From NCBI RefSeq assembly GCF_009720825.1, contig NZ_WNKY01000020.1:1-64000 (forward strand): a stretch of DNA of 64,000 nt, read 5' to 3'. This DNA comes from Duganella radicis (GTDB lineage: Bacteria > Pseudomonadota > Gammaproteobacteria > Burkholderiales > Burkholderiaceae_D). The position numbers and the translations under genes were made by a program. Positions 53,173 through 62,178 of this stretch are shown here, in pieces (within the stretch, counting starts at the first letter, position 1; each line of letters begins with the position of its first letter). The notes below the pieces were generated by a model that saw only the letters and a list, made by a program, of their open reading frames with translations, had not been told where the DNA came from and did not search any database.

Positions 53173-55341
53173 CTATGCGGCCAGGGCCACGGCGCCCTTG
53201 CCGCCCACGGTGTGCATCAGCGCCGCCACGTCCAGGATCAGCGCCACTTCGCCGCTGCCGAGGATGGTGGAACCGCTGATGCATTTGACTTCGCTGAACA
53301 TCGGGCTGAGCGGCTTGATCACGGTCTGGAACTCGCCCAGCAGGGTGTCCACCACCAGCCCGGCGCGCTGGTTGCCGAACTTGAGCACCACGATGCTCTC
53401 ACGCCGGGTGGCGGCCCCGGCTATCCGGAACAGCGCGCGCAGGCGCACCAGCGGCAGCACCTGGCCGCGCAGATTGGTGTAGTCCTGGCCCGGCTCGGTG
53501 GCGTATTCGATGCACTCCTCGATCATGTCGAGCGGGATGACGAACACCGACGCCCCCACCTGCACCAGGAAACCGTCGATGATGGCCAGCGTCAGCGGCA
53601 GGCGCACGGTGACGGTGGTGCCCTGCCCTTCGCGGCTGGCGACGTCGACGCTGCCGCGCAGCGCCTGGATGTTGCGCTTGACCACGTCCATGCCGACGCC
53701 GCGCCCGGACAGGTTGGTGATCTTCTCGGCGGTGGAGAAGCCGGCCTCGAAGATCAGGTTGTAGATTTCGCTGTCGCTCAGCTTGCGCTCGGGATCGACC
53801 AGGCCGCGCTCGATGGCCTTGGCCAGGATTTTCTCCTTGCGCAGGCCGCCGCCGTCGTCGCTGACCTCGATCACGATGCTGCCCGACTCGTGGAAGGCGT
53901 TCAGCTTGATCATGCCGCGCGCCGGCTTGCCGGCCGCCAGCCGCAGCTCGGCCGGCTCGATGCCGTGGTCCATGGCATTGCGCACCAGGTGCATCAGCGG
54001 ATCGCCGATTTTCTCCACCACGGTTTTGTCCAGCTCGGCATCCTCGCCGTCGACGACCAGGCCGATGTCCTTGCCCAGCTCGCGCGCGACGTCGTGCACC
54101 ACGCGCTGGAAGCGGTTGAAGGTGGCGCCGATCTTCACCATGCGCAGCTCCAGCGCGGCGTCGCGCACGTCCTCGACCAACCCGCTCAGGGTGGAGGTGC
54201 ATTCCAGCAGCTCGCTGTTCTGGATGTGCTGGCCGATCATATTGGCGCGCGCGCCGGCGATGATCAGTTCGCCCACCAGGTCGATCAGCCGGTCCAGCTT
54301 GTCGGAGTCGACCCGGATCGAGCGGCTTTCCTGCGCCTTCTGCTCGCTGACCTGCTTTTGCTTGGCCAGCGCCGCCTCCACCACCACCGGCGGCACGTTG
54401 CCGGCGCCGACCAGGATGGAGCCCAGTTGCTGGGCCGGCGCGTCCTCGTGCTGGCCGGACTGCTGTTGCAGCGCGCCGTCCAGCTCCTGCTGGGTGACGC
54501 TGCCGCAGCGCACCAGGATCTCGCCCAGCCGCGCCGCCTGCTCCGGCAGGGCGCGGATCAGGTTGACGTATTCCGACACCTTGCTGTGCGGCGGGATGAT
54601 GCGGATCTCGCAATCGTCCTGCACGAACTCGAACACGCCGGCGATGGCTTCGCGGTCGGCCGTGCTGTCGAAGGCGATTTCAAAGCCGAGGTAGCACAGC
54701 TCGGCGTCCATGTCCTCGGCCGGCGGCAGCGCGTCCGGCACGGTGGCGATGCCGACAATGCGGCCCAGCTTGCCCAGATAGCGCAGGAAGGCGATCGGGT
54801 CCATGCCGTTTTGCAGCACCACGCGGCCGAAGCGCAGCGAGATGTGCCAGTAGTCGCTGCGCATTTGCCCGGGGCGTTCGGCGCCGATGCGCGTGACGCC
54901 GGGCTCGGCGTGCAGCGTCGGCACCGCGGGAATCGCCGGCGCCGCCCCGCCATCCATGTGGCGGCGCAGCTGCTGTTGCAGCATCTCGCCCTCCGGCGCG
55001 GTGTCGGGGTCTTGCTCGTGCCGGCCGGCGGCCAGGCCGTTCACCATGCCGGTCAGGTAGTCGCAGCAGGACAGCAGCAGCACCACCATCTCGTCGTTGA
55101 GCGTGACGCTGCCGTCGCGCACCTTGTCCAGCAAGCTTTCCACCACGTGGGTGAAGGCGACGATGTGATCCAGGCTGAACAACCCGGCCGAGCCCTTGAT
55201 GGTGTGGGCGGCGCGGAAGATGGCGTTGATGGCCTCGCTCTGGTCGCCCGCCAGGTCGACATTGAGCAGGGCGTTTTCCATTTCCTCCAGCAGCTCGCGG
55301 CTTTCCGCGATGAAGGTCTGTAGCGCTTCGTCCAGGTTCAT
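53173..55341 (-). CDS. cheA: CheA chemotaxis histidine kinase
   Basis: The 722-residue kinase has the P1 domain with phosphoacceptor His46 (IFRAAHTIKGSAG), the dimerisation domain (KLDRLIDLVGELIIAGARAN), the ATPase (LVRNAMDHGIEP; GRGVGMDVVKRNI; GTTVTVRLPLTLAIIDG) and the C-terminal CheW-like P5 domain. Between P1 and P3 lies an unusual, roughly 200-residue region with two blocks (SDYWHISLRFGRVVLQNGMD and LGEILVRCGSVTQQELDGAL) instead of a plain P2. It is encoded after a STAS protein and CheY. Confidence 0.95.
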   Translation of the reverse strand: MNLDEALQTFIAESRELLEEMENALLNVDLAGDQSEAINAIFRAAHTIKGSAGLFSLDHIVAFTHVVESLLDKVRDGSVTLNDEMVVLLLSCCDYLTGMVNGLAAGRHEQDPDTAPEGEMLQQQLRRHMDGGAAPAIPAVPTLHAEPGVTRIGAERPGQMRSDYWHISLRFGRVVLQNGMDPIAFLRYLGKLGRIVGIATVPDALPPAEDMDAELCYLGFEIAFDSTADREAIAGVFEFVQDDCEIRIIPPHSKVSEYVNLIRALPEQAARLGEILVRCGSVTQQELDGALQQQSGQHEDAPAQQLGSILVGAGNVPPVVVEAALAKQKQVSEQKAQESRSIRVDSDKLDRLIDLVGELIIAGARANMIGQHIQNSELLECTSTLSGLVEDVRDAALELRMVKIGATFNRFQRVVHDVARELGKDIGLVVDGEDAELDKTVVEKIGDPLMHLVRNAMDHGIEPAELRLAAGKPARGMIKLNAFHESGSIVIEVSDDGGGLRKEKILAKAIERGLVDPERKLSDSEIYNLIFEAGFSTAEKITNLSGRGVGMDVVKRNIQALRGSVDVASREGQGTTVTVRLPLTLAIIDGFLVQVGASVFVIPLDMIEECIEYATEPGQDYTNLRGQVLPLVRLRALFRIAGAATRRESIVVLKFGNQRAGLVVDTLLGEFQTVIKPLSPMFSEVKCISGSTILGSGEVALILDVAALMHTVGGKGAVALAA

Positions 55342-55351
55342 GGCATCCCCT

Positions 55352-55648
55352 TTAAGCGTGGATCAGCACGGCGTCGCCGAAGAAGGCGCCCAGGTCCAGC
55401 ATCTCGACAATCTCCACCACCGCCGGGCTATGCCGCACCAGCCGCAGCTCGCGCCGGTCGGCGGCGGCGCTCTGCTTGGCCAGCATCAGCACTTGCAGGC
55501 CGGCCGTGTCCAGTTCGGTCACGCCGGACAAATCGATTTCCAGCACGCGCGTCTTGCGCAGCGCGTCCAGCACGGTCACTTTCAGGTCGGCGGCGTGGTA
55601 AATGGTCAGCTCGCCGTCCAGGGAAATCCGCGTGATCTCATCCGCCAT
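55352..55648 (-). CDS. STAS-domain protein
   Basis: The 98-residue protein is a single STAS domain: ISLDGELTIYHAADLKVTVL, LEIDLSGVTELDTAGLQVLM. The usual phosphorylatable Ser of anti-sigma antagonists (D-S-x-G) is Thr here (D-T-A-G). It lies between cheY and cheA, so it may scaffold or tune the chemotaxis complex; STAS genes in this place are found in other chemotaxis operons. Confidence 0.85.
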   Translation of the reverse strand: MADEITRISLDGELTIYHAADLKVTVLDALRKTRVLEIDLSGVTELDTAGLQVLMLAKQSAAADRRELRLVRHSPAVVEIVEMLDLGAFFGDAVLIHA

Positions 55649-55663
55649 GGCCGCCTCCGGAAG

Positions 55664-56032
55664 TCAGGGCAACACCAGCTTGGCCACCGCGCCCAGCAGC
55701 ACCTCCGGCTTGAAGGGCTTGACCACCCAGGCCTTGGCGCCGGCCGCCTTGCCCTCCTCCTTCTTGCCCTCGGCCGACTCGGTGGTCAGCATGATCACCG
55801 GCGTGAATTTGTACAGCGGCAGCTGCTTGAACTGCTTGACGAAGGTGATGCCGTCCATGTTAGGCATGTTGACGTCGCACACCACCAGATGGATTTTCTG
55901 GCCGGTGCATTTGGACAGCGCGTCCACGCCGTCGCGGCCCTCGATCACATCGTAGCCGGCGCCTTTCAGCGCGATGCCCACCACCTGCCGCAACGAGGCC
56001 GAATCGTCGACCACCATAATGGTTTTTGCCAT
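55664..56032 (-). CDS. cheY: CheY-type single-domain response regulator
   Basis: The 122-residue receiver has MVVDDSASLRQVV, phosphoacceptor Asp53 (LVVCDVNMPNMDG), Thr83 (MLTTES) and Lys105 (WVVKPF). No output domain. As the only stand-alone receiver in the operon it is the probable CheA target acting on the flagellar motor or on another output. Confidence 0.93.
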   Translation of the reverse strand: MAKTIMVVDDSASLRQVVGIALKGAGYDVIEGRDGVDALSKCTGQKIHLVVCDVNMPNMDGITFVKQFKQLPLYKFTPVIMLTTESAEGKKEEGKAAGAKAWVVKPFKPEVLLGAVAKLVLP

Positions 56033-56044
56033 GTTCCACCTACC

Positions 56045-57208
56045 TCAGAAAAAAGTGATTTCATCGGCTTCCGCCGCGGCCGGGGCCGCAAGACGGGCGC
56101 CGCCATGCACGGCGTGTTCCTCGGCCATGGCATAGGTTTTTTGCAGTTCGCGCAGCAGCCGCTCCGGGTCCAGCCCCTCCAGCACGCCGCTGGCGGCGTA
56201 GCGGTCGCGGTTCTCGCGCAGCAGCGCCGGCAGCCGTTCCATGTTCTCGCGCACGTGCGTCATCACCTGGCTGACGCGGTCCTGGAATTGCAGCTGCACC
56301 AGCGCCTCGCCCACCTCGCCCTGGATGCCGACGCTCTCCCGCTTGAGCTGCTCGGACGATGCGACCAGGGCGTCGGTGATGCCGCGGAACTCGTTCAGCA
56401 CGGCCGCGATCATGCCCTCGGCCGACTGCATCGATTTGTCCTCGGCCTCGCTCGACTGTTCGGCGGCCTGGCTGGCGGCCAGGATGGCGCTGCTGATCAG
56501 GCCGACGCGGTTGGTGATTTCCTTGCCGGTCTCGGCCGAACGCATCGACAGCTGGCGCACTTCCTGCGCCACCACCGCGAAGCCGCGCCCGGCCGGGCCG
56601 GCGCGCGCCGCCTCGATGGCCGCGTTCAGCGCCAGCAGGTTGGTCTGGGCGGCGATGCTGGCCACGCCTTCGGCCATGCCGCGCAGCTCGCGCGTGAAGC
56701 GTTCCAGATCCTTGATTTGCGCCAGCATGGCCTGCTTGGAGGACATGGCCGACTGCATCGACGTCACCACCGAGCCGAGCCGCGTTTGGCTGTGGCTGAA
56801 CACCTCGGTGATGGAGGTGCCGCCGGCGCCGTCGGCGCTGGAGACGTGCACCGCGTTGTCGAGCCGGTCGACGATGTTGGAGAAGCGCGCGGCCAGGTCG
56901 GAGACCGCCTCCTCCATCTGGGTGCGCGAGTTTTCGATATGGCGGCACCACACCGGCAGCACGGCGTCGCCGAAGCGTTCGCGCGCGGCCAGGTAGTCGT
57001 CGATCATGGCGTTGTCGCCGCCACCGCCGCCGGTGGCGAAACCGCTGTCGCGCGTCAGCCAGAAGGCCGCGCCCAGCAGCAGCGCCGCCCAGATCACGGT
57101 GTACCAGCCGTAGGCGCTCCAGCCTGCCGCGACGGTGCCCAACGCGCCGCCGCCGGCAAGGGCGAACGGCACTAGCGTTTTGCTACTGATAAGGCTTGGA
57201 TTCTTCAC
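56045..57208 (-). CDS. Methyl-accepting chemotaxis protein without large periplasmic sensor
   Basis: The 387-residue receptor has two close helices near the N-terminus (LVPFALAGGGALGTVAAGWS; YTVIWAALLLGAAFWLT) and then a cytoplasmic part with ASIAAQTNLLALNAAIEAAR. There is almost no periplasmic loop, so sensing is internal or through partners. GTG 57208 is preferred as start because GAGG lies nine bases upstream; ATG 57223 lacks a ribosome site but is the longer alternative. It ends EADEITFF. It is the first gene of the chemotaxis operon. Confidence 0.85.
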   Translation of the reverse strand: MKNPSLISSKTLVPFALAGGGALGTVAAGWSAYGWYTVIWAALLLGAAFWLTRDSGFATGGGGGDNAMIDDYLAARERFGDAVLPVWCRHIENSRTQMEEAVSDLAARFSNIVDRLDNAVHVSSADGAGGTSITEVFSHSQTRLGSVVTSMQSAMSSKQAMLAQIKDLERFTRELRGMAEGVASIAAQTNLLALNAAIEAARAGPAGRGFAVVAQEVRQLSMRSAETGKEITNRVGLISSAILAASQAAEQSSEAEDKSMQSAEGMIAAVLNEFRGITDALVASSEQLKRESVGIQGEVGEALVQLQFQDRVSQVMTHVRENMERLPALLRENRDRYAASGVLEGLDPERLLRELQKTYAMAEEHAVHGGARLAAPAAAEADEITFF

Positions 57209-57514
57209 TGAACGCCACCTCATTTTTTAGTTCTGATGTCCCCGGCTTCCGCATCACGGCGGGCCAGTCCATTGTAGCTGTAGTTGCATGCGGCAGCCGT
57301 TCAAATTGGCCGCGCGGAGAATTTCCCGGAACTTAAAATAGATGATCGTGCATCGCGCCAGGGCGCGCCGCCAAAGGGCTCCTGTGTTTGCAATAACGTG
57401 CATTTTGCTAGGCACATGTTGCGCAACTGCATCACTCGGGCGCGCTCGACATTTCCGCTCGAAGCCTGTAAATTAGCAATGTTAAGAATTGTGCAATTCA
57501 CTCAAGGAGAACAA
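57209..57514. other. Divergent promoter region, chemotaxis operon / aquaporin
   Basis: About 300 bases without a gene. The right half is AT-richer and leads to the AGGAG of the aquaporin gene. I find no clear sigma-28 or sigma-54 consensus and no strong inverted repeat. Confidence 0.5.
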
Positions 57515-58201
57515 ATGAAACAATATGGCGCGGAATTCTTCGGTACCTTCTGGCTGGTGCTGGGCGGCTGCGGCAGCGCCGTGCTGGCGGCGGCCTTCCC
57601 CGGCGTCGGCATCGGCCTGCACGGGGTCTCGCTGGCCTTCGGCCTGACCGTGCTGACCATGGCCTACGCCATCGGCCACATCTCGGGCTGCCACCTGAAC
57701 CCGGCGGTGTCGATCGGCCTGTGGGCCGGCGGCCGCTTCCCGGCCAGCCAGCTGCTGCCCTACATCGTCTCGCAGGTGCTGGGCGGCATCGTCGCCGGCG
57801 GCGTGCTGTACCTGATCGCCAGCGGCAAGGCCGGCTTTGACGTCAGCGCCGGCTTCGCCTCCAACGGCTACGGCGCCCACTCGCCGGGCGGCTACTCGCT
57901 GAGCGCCGCGCTGGTGACCGAGGTGGTGATGACCATGATGTTCCTGCTGGTGATCCTGGGCGCCACCGATGCGCGCGCACCGAAGGGCTTCGCCCCGCTG
58001 CCGATCGGCTTCGCCCTGACCCTGATCCACCTGATCTCCATCCCGGTGACCAACACCTCGGTCAACCCGGCGCGCAGCACCGCCGTGGCGCTGTACGTGG
58101 GCGACTGGGCCGTCAGCCAGCTGTGGCTGTTCTGGGTGGCCCCCATCATCGGCGCGCTGCTGGGCGCGGCCGTCTACCGCCTGATCGGCAAGGCCGACTA
58201 A
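57515..58201 (+). CDS. aqpZ: Aquaporin Z-type water channel
   Basis: The 228-residue protein has six helices and both pore NPA boxes: GCHLNPAVSIGLW and TSVNPARSTAVAL, the latter with the selectivity-filter Arg. Narrow-filter residues fit a water channel and not a glycerol facilitator. AGGAG lies upstream of ATG 57515; a longer open frame upstream has no support. It is transcribed alone and is followed by a chemoreceptor pseudogene on the other strand. Confidence 0.93.
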   Translation: MKQYGAEFFGTFWLVLGGCGSAVLAAAFPGVGIGLHGVSLAFGLTVLTMAYAIGHISGCHLNPAVSIGLWAGGRFPASQLLPYIVSQVLGGIVAGGVLYLIASGKAGFDVSAGFASNGYGAHSPGGYSLSAALVTEVVMTMMFLLVILGATDARAPKGFAPLPIGFALTLIHLISIPVTNTSVNPARSTAVALYVGDWAVSQLWLFWVAPIIGALLGAAVYRLIGKAD

Positions 58202-58215
58202 GCCAGTTAAGCCCG

Positions 58216-58830
58216 CTAGGCCAGCAGCGCCCGGCCCGGCGCGCGCGCAGTCTCATCCAGCTTGAAGATGCTGACCGCGCCGGCCAGCCGGGCCGCCTGC
58301 TCCTGCATCGCCCCGGGCCGCGGCGGATGCTGCTCACCACCTCCTCCATGGTGCTGCCGGCCTGCCCCACCAGCCGCGTGCCGGCTTCCACCTTGCCCAC
58401 CGAATCGTCGATCAGCGCCTTGATTTCCTTGGCCGCGCCGGCCGAGCGCTGCGCCAGGCCGCGCACCTCCGACGCCACCACCGCGAAGCCGCGCCCCTGC
58501 TCGCCGACACGCGGTGGCTGTGATCGACCAGGTCGCCCCCGGCCACGCATTCGGCCAACGTCACCGTCTCGTTGATGGGCCGGGTGATGCCGGCGGTCAG
58601 CCACCAGGCGAAGGCCACGCCAAACGCCACCACCAGCAGCGCCAGCAACACCAGCTAGTTGCAGCATGCCCTCGTACACCTTGGACGAGGGCAGATAGAC
58701 TTGCTCCAGCAGGCGTGTGGCCTCGGCGGCGTCGCCGGCCGCCTTGCCCTTCATCAGGCCGTCGCGCGAGGCCACATAAATCTTGCGGGTTTCCACCAGC
58801 TCGGCCATGAAGCAGCGGCAGGTCCATCAT
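58216..58830 (-). pseudogene. Decayed methyl-accepting chemotaxis protein
   Basis: Pieces of a chemoreceptor lie in order but in different frames. They are a sensor-domain piece (ETRKIYVASRDGLMKGK; LEQVYLPSSKVYEGML), a helix and HAMP piece (LLALLVVAFGVAFAWWLTAG; ITRPINE), then a signalling-domain piece (GEQGRGFAVVASEVRGLAQR; KEIKALIDDSVGKVEAGTRL) and the C-terminal end AGAVSIFKLDE. The first membrane helix is missing, and a large part between HAMP and the hairpin is deleted. The class is that of the receptor at 1898-3487 and not that of the chemotaxis cluster. Confidence 0.8.
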
Positions 58831-59081
58831 GGCGCGGTGGATTCGGCCACGCCCTGCAATCGATAGATGATAGTAACGCGAACCTGCTGCCACCGGCACC
58901 TCTTCAACTGCTTGAAGTTTGAAATATATTTTTAATTTGCATTCTAATCTGCAACAATAAAGGCACCAGCTTGTGTGAAAAGGTTTACACTTTCGGATTC
59001 GTTTTGTACGGCCGTTTACATAGCTGGATTTAAAATACAACATTGTTTCTTCGGCCATCCGCACTCCTACACCACTGAGTC

Positions 59082-59699
59082 ATGAGCAACGCATTCCTAG
59101 AACACCGCGCCAAATACCGCGAAGCCGTGTCCCGCCGCTACGGCGTCACGCCCGAACTGTACGATGAAGCCTCGCGCCTGCTGGCGCCGCTGGCCACGCC
59201 TTTCAGCATGCGCAAGGGCGAGTACCTGCAACGCATCGGCACGCCGGCGCAATATGTGCACTGGCTGCACAGCGGCGTGGCGCGCACCGGCTTCATCACC
59301 GAGGCCGGCAACGAGGTGACCCTGCACTTCCAGACCGACGGCGAGCCGGTGGCCGCGCACGACGACCTGTTGCGTTCACGCGATGCGCATCCGGCGATGA
59401 ACTTTGTGGTGGCGGAGACGGCGATCCACGGCTATCGCCTGGACTGGTCGGAAGTGAGCGCGCTGTACCAAGCCAACAGCCATCTGCGCGACTACTATCT
59501 GGCGGCGGCGCAATGCAGCCTCATCGACCAGAGCCGCCGCCTGTACCTGAACGCCTCGCCGGCCCAGGGCCGCCTGAACGCCTTCCGCCGCGAGTACCCG
59601 GGGCTGGAGCAGCGCATCTCGCAGAAGGTGGTGGCCTCCTTCCTCGGCATCACGCCGCAGTACATGTCGCAACTGCTGCGGCAGGATGGCAGCAAGTAA
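59082..59699 (+). CDS. Crp/Fnr-family transcription regulator
   Basis: The 205-residue protein has a cyclic-nucleotide-binding-type barrel (MRKGEYLQRIGTPAQYVHWL; GVARTGFITEAGNEVTLHFQ) and a C-terminal segment with QKVVASFLGITPQYMSQLLR that fits a helix-turn-helix. It lacks the residues needed for tight cAMP binding as far as I can judge. A strong terminator follows, so it is a single-gene unit. Confidence 0.8.
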   Translation: MSNAFLEHRAKYREAVSRRYGVTPELYDEASRLLAPLATPFSMRKGEYLQRIGTPAQYVHWLHSGVARTGFITEAGNEVTLHFQTDGEPVAAHDDLLRSRDAHPAMNFVVAETAIHGYRLDWSEVSALYQANSHLRDYYLAAAQCSLIDQSRRLYLNASPAQGRLNAFRREYPGLEQRISQKVVASFLGITPQYMSQLLRQDGSK

Positions 59700-59703
59700 A
59701 ACG

Positions 59704-59732
59704 AAAGACGCCCCTGGGGCGTCTTTTTTTTT
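59704..59732 (+). terminator. Rho-independent terminator after the Crp-like gene
   Basis: AAAGACGCCCC-T-GGGGCGTCTTT (59704-59726) followed by a run of T to 59732. The arms are perfectly complementary; the true loop must open a few central pairs. Confidence 0.9.
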
Positions 59733-59740
59733 CGGCGCGA

Positions 59741-59938
59741 TCTAATCCGGTCTAATCGGCGCCACCTCAGTCTAAGCCAGACTAAAACGCCTCGGTCCCG
59801 GTCTAAAACGGGCGAAAAAACAGCTACGAAAGTCTAAAGCGGTCGCCATTTTCACGTCAAAAGTCTAAACCGCTCCAGCATTCCATTCACTGCGTGCATT
59901 TGTAGACTGGTTGCACAAGCTCGCTAAATTCGATCTAA
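59741..59938 (+). repeat. Array of TCTAA motifs in a gene-free stretch
   Basis: TCTAA occurs at 59741, 59751, 59771, 59802, 59833, 59873 and 59933, with a related ACTAA at 59781; most copies are part of GTCTAA(A) followed by CG-rich bases (for example GTCTAAAACG, GTCTAAAGCGG, GTCTAAACCG). Spacing is irregular (10 to 60 bases), so it is not a CRISPR array. The rest of 59733-60312 holds no gene that I can support. The array lies at the left edge of the AT-richer cassette at 60313-63378. Confidence 0.7.
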
Positions 59939-60312
59939 ACTTGCGGATATTGATGCTCAGGTAGCTCAGGCCCCTTGGCGATTACACACATTGGAATGGA
60001 CGTGGAACGTGATAACCCCACTGCGGACCTACGTCGAGCGCGGAATACGGACGCCGTTAAAAATTTTCGGCTCAACTCGGAATTGATGGAGATCGATCTG
60101 CACTACTTCCTCCCTTGCCCCCTGAAACAGTTCGTTGGATGATCGACGAGACCGTCGAGCCATATAGTCAATCTGATGGGCCCTTTTTAGCAAACCCGCG
60201 AATTCTTGGCGGCACGGCAAGTGGACTATTCAAGGGCGAACCAGCATGGCGGCAGCCGGTACCACGTTAGTGAGCCTCGCTTCAGCTCGCGCAAAACATA
60301 GAAGAATTCAGG

Positions 60313-61032
60313 ATGACCATATCTGGCTTCATAAAAAAACAGAACGCCACCTTGCTTCAGGACTTCTCCAAGTCTGGGTATTGCGTGGTCGCCGTAGCTG
60401 CTTCAAAGCTCCCGGATATGCAACGCTTTGAAGATTGGGAATTGGAGAAGCTACCAGGCTGTCGAACTTCTAGCGCGCTGGTCATTAGAAAGCGCCCTAC
60501 CTACGAAGCTGAGTGTTGGGTGCGTTGGGACTACCGTGGATATCGAAAAGCCTTTGCAGCGTACCTAGACGCCTTCTACCCTGAATTTTCAGATGTACTG
60601 AATCCATCGCTACATGTCGACCATCTTGAGCCCAGATTCCGCTTTCGAAAGGGCGACAATTACTTTGTGCGCCTCCACCTAGTATCGAGCAAGGTGAATT
60701 CCTCGTATGGTGCAGGTTTCGAACAAGGCTTCTATCAAACTGAGCGTTCCAAACCACTGGACGGTGTAGTTCATCTCTCGTGGTTAGGCTTTTGCAAAGC
60801 CAAAGGAACACTCCTACCCGGAAAGAATTCCGGTACCCGCGCGTGGGAGCAATGGGCTAGGACAGAGGCGAAAATATTTTCCGAAGATTCCGGTGAGCTG
60901 GCTTCACATGCTTACGTTGGGCTGCTGACTTTTCTTCAGCTTGGATACACACGCTACTATGCTGGAGAAGACAAGCAGCTTGATTATGAAGCGATATTCA
61001 AAGCCTACGATCGGGCACATCACGCATCTTAA
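60313..61032 (+). CDS. Unrecognised protein with degenerate HNH-like motif
   Basis: No family recognised. The 239-residue protein has a segment LHVDHLEPRFRFRKGDNYFV followed by RLHLVSSKVNSSYGAGFEQG (about residues 97-137). The spacing of Asp-His and the later Asn recalls HNH endonucleases, but I cannot prove it. No signal or helix. Codon use is AT-richer than the core. It begins a run of three same-strand genes with gaps of 18 bases each, so they form one operon. Confidence 0.7.
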   Translation: MTISGFIKKQNATLLQDFSKSGYCVVAVAASKLPDMQRFEDWELEKLPGCRTSSALVIRKRPTYEAECWVRWDYRGYRKAFAAYLDAFYPEFSDVLNPSLHVDHLEPRFRFRKGDNYFVRLHLVSSKVNSSYGAGFEQGFYQTERSKPLDGVVHLSWLGFCKAKGTLLPGKNSGTRAWEQWARTEAKIFSEDSGELASHAYVGLLTFLQLGYTRYYAGEDKQLDYEAIFKAYDRAHHAS

Positions 61033-61050
61033 AATTTAAGGAAATTTCGG

Positions 61051-62160
61051 ATGGATGACGACTTCTGGAAGCCTCGTGAAAATCTTAAGCAGCAATTTCA
61101 CGAGCGCTTAAATGAAATGAGTGGGACCGATTTAGCAAAGGAGTGCATTGAAGCGTTCTTTGACTTGGAAGGTGCTAAGTCTTGGAGGCCGGACAAAGTT
61201 GCGTTAGGTGAAGTCGCCAAGGTAATTGACCTGGGACTCGTCATATCAATTCTCAAGCAGACCAATCTTCAGAAGGACTACCAAGATCAGATCAATGAGT
61301 CGCTGAAAACAAAGGAAGATATACCGCGTGACTTGTGGAGCGAACTTCTAGTGGCTACTCTAATGAAGCATATGGAAGCATCAGTTCAGTTTGTTCCGCG
61401 AGGGGCATCTAAGACGGCCGACCTAAGCTGTAACTGGGATGGGCAGCCATGCTTTGATGTGGAAGTCACTCGGGGGAAAATGAAGGCATGGCATCAGGCT
61501 GTCCAGCAGGGCTTGAACGATTTTGTTGACGCCTTAGCGCCAGGTGATGTTGATTGGCATATCGCATGTTTTGTAAGCGACGCCTCAGACAAGGAGATAC
61601 TGACTAAGTGTTTTGCCGCAGCGGCAAGACTGAAACCGGGAGAGCGGGCTGAGCAGGAAGGACTCTGGTCAGTAACGGCCATTCCTCTCGCAGACAGGGA
61701 CAGTATTGTTGGCGGCCAGAGTTCCGGACTCTATGCACCAACGTGGTGGCCACAACAGGAAGCTGGATTCTTCATAAACGGTTCTCTACTAAATGGGAAG
61801 GGCAATCCTGTAGTGGCACTTCGCTCCCTGGTTCCTTTGACCTCTTACATGAATCCCATAAAACGGAAGGCGGAGCATGGACAGCATACTGGCGGTCGTC
61901 CATATGTGATAGCGCTAGACGCCAGTGAGCTGCCGCGTGCTACCACACGACTCCCTGCGGATATCGAGTTGGACTTCCCGATTTGGACGCACGTCTCAGG
62001 AGTTTTGATTTTTAGCCCACTGTTCTACATAACATCACGAACAAAGGAGTTCAAATTTCGGTTGCTGGCCAACCCCCATGCCGAATGGCCAATGACAAAG
62101 GAGCTTCTTGAACTTAGCCTTGCCACGTCCCACGAGGTAAAGTTTGAAATCTGCGTTTAA
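61051..62160 (+). CDS. Protein with PD-(D/E)XK nuclease-like motif
   Basis: No family recognised. The 369-residue protein has LWSELLVATLMKHM (an acidic residue before the core), then VPRGASKTADLSCNWDGQPC and FDVEVTRGK (about residues 118-148). Asp, 12-14 residues, then Glu-Val with Lys close by is the pattern of the PD-(D/E)XK nuclease fold. The C-terminal half is unlike anything I know. It lies 18 bases after the preceding gene and 18 bases before the next. Confidence 0.7.
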   Translation: MDDDFWKPRENLKQQFHERLNEMSGTDLAKECIEAFFDLEGAKSWRPDKVALGEVAKVIDLGLVISILKQTNLQKDYQDQINESLKTKEDIPRDLWSELLVATLMKHMEASVQFVPRGASKTADLSCNWDGQPCFDVEVTRGKMKAWHQAVQQGLNDFVDALAPGDVDWHIACFVSDASDKEILTKCFAAAARLKPGERAEQEGLWSVTAIPLADRDSIVGGQSSGLYAPTWWPQQEAGFFINGSLLNGKGNPVVALRSLVPLTSYMNPIKRKAEHGQHTGGRPYVIALDASELPRATTRLPADIELDFPIWTHVSGVLIFSPLFYITSRTKEFKFRLLANPHAEWPMTKELLELSLATSHEVKFEICV

Positions 62161-62178
62161 GCCACATGAAAGCATCCC

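Noticed and set aside
59741..59938. CRISPR array
   Set aside because: The repeated unit is only about seven bases and the spacing is irregular; no cas gene is near.
60029..60220. Small minus-strand open frame in the 59.7-60.3 kb gap
   Set aside because: No ribosome site, no recognisable motif, and composition not clearly coding.
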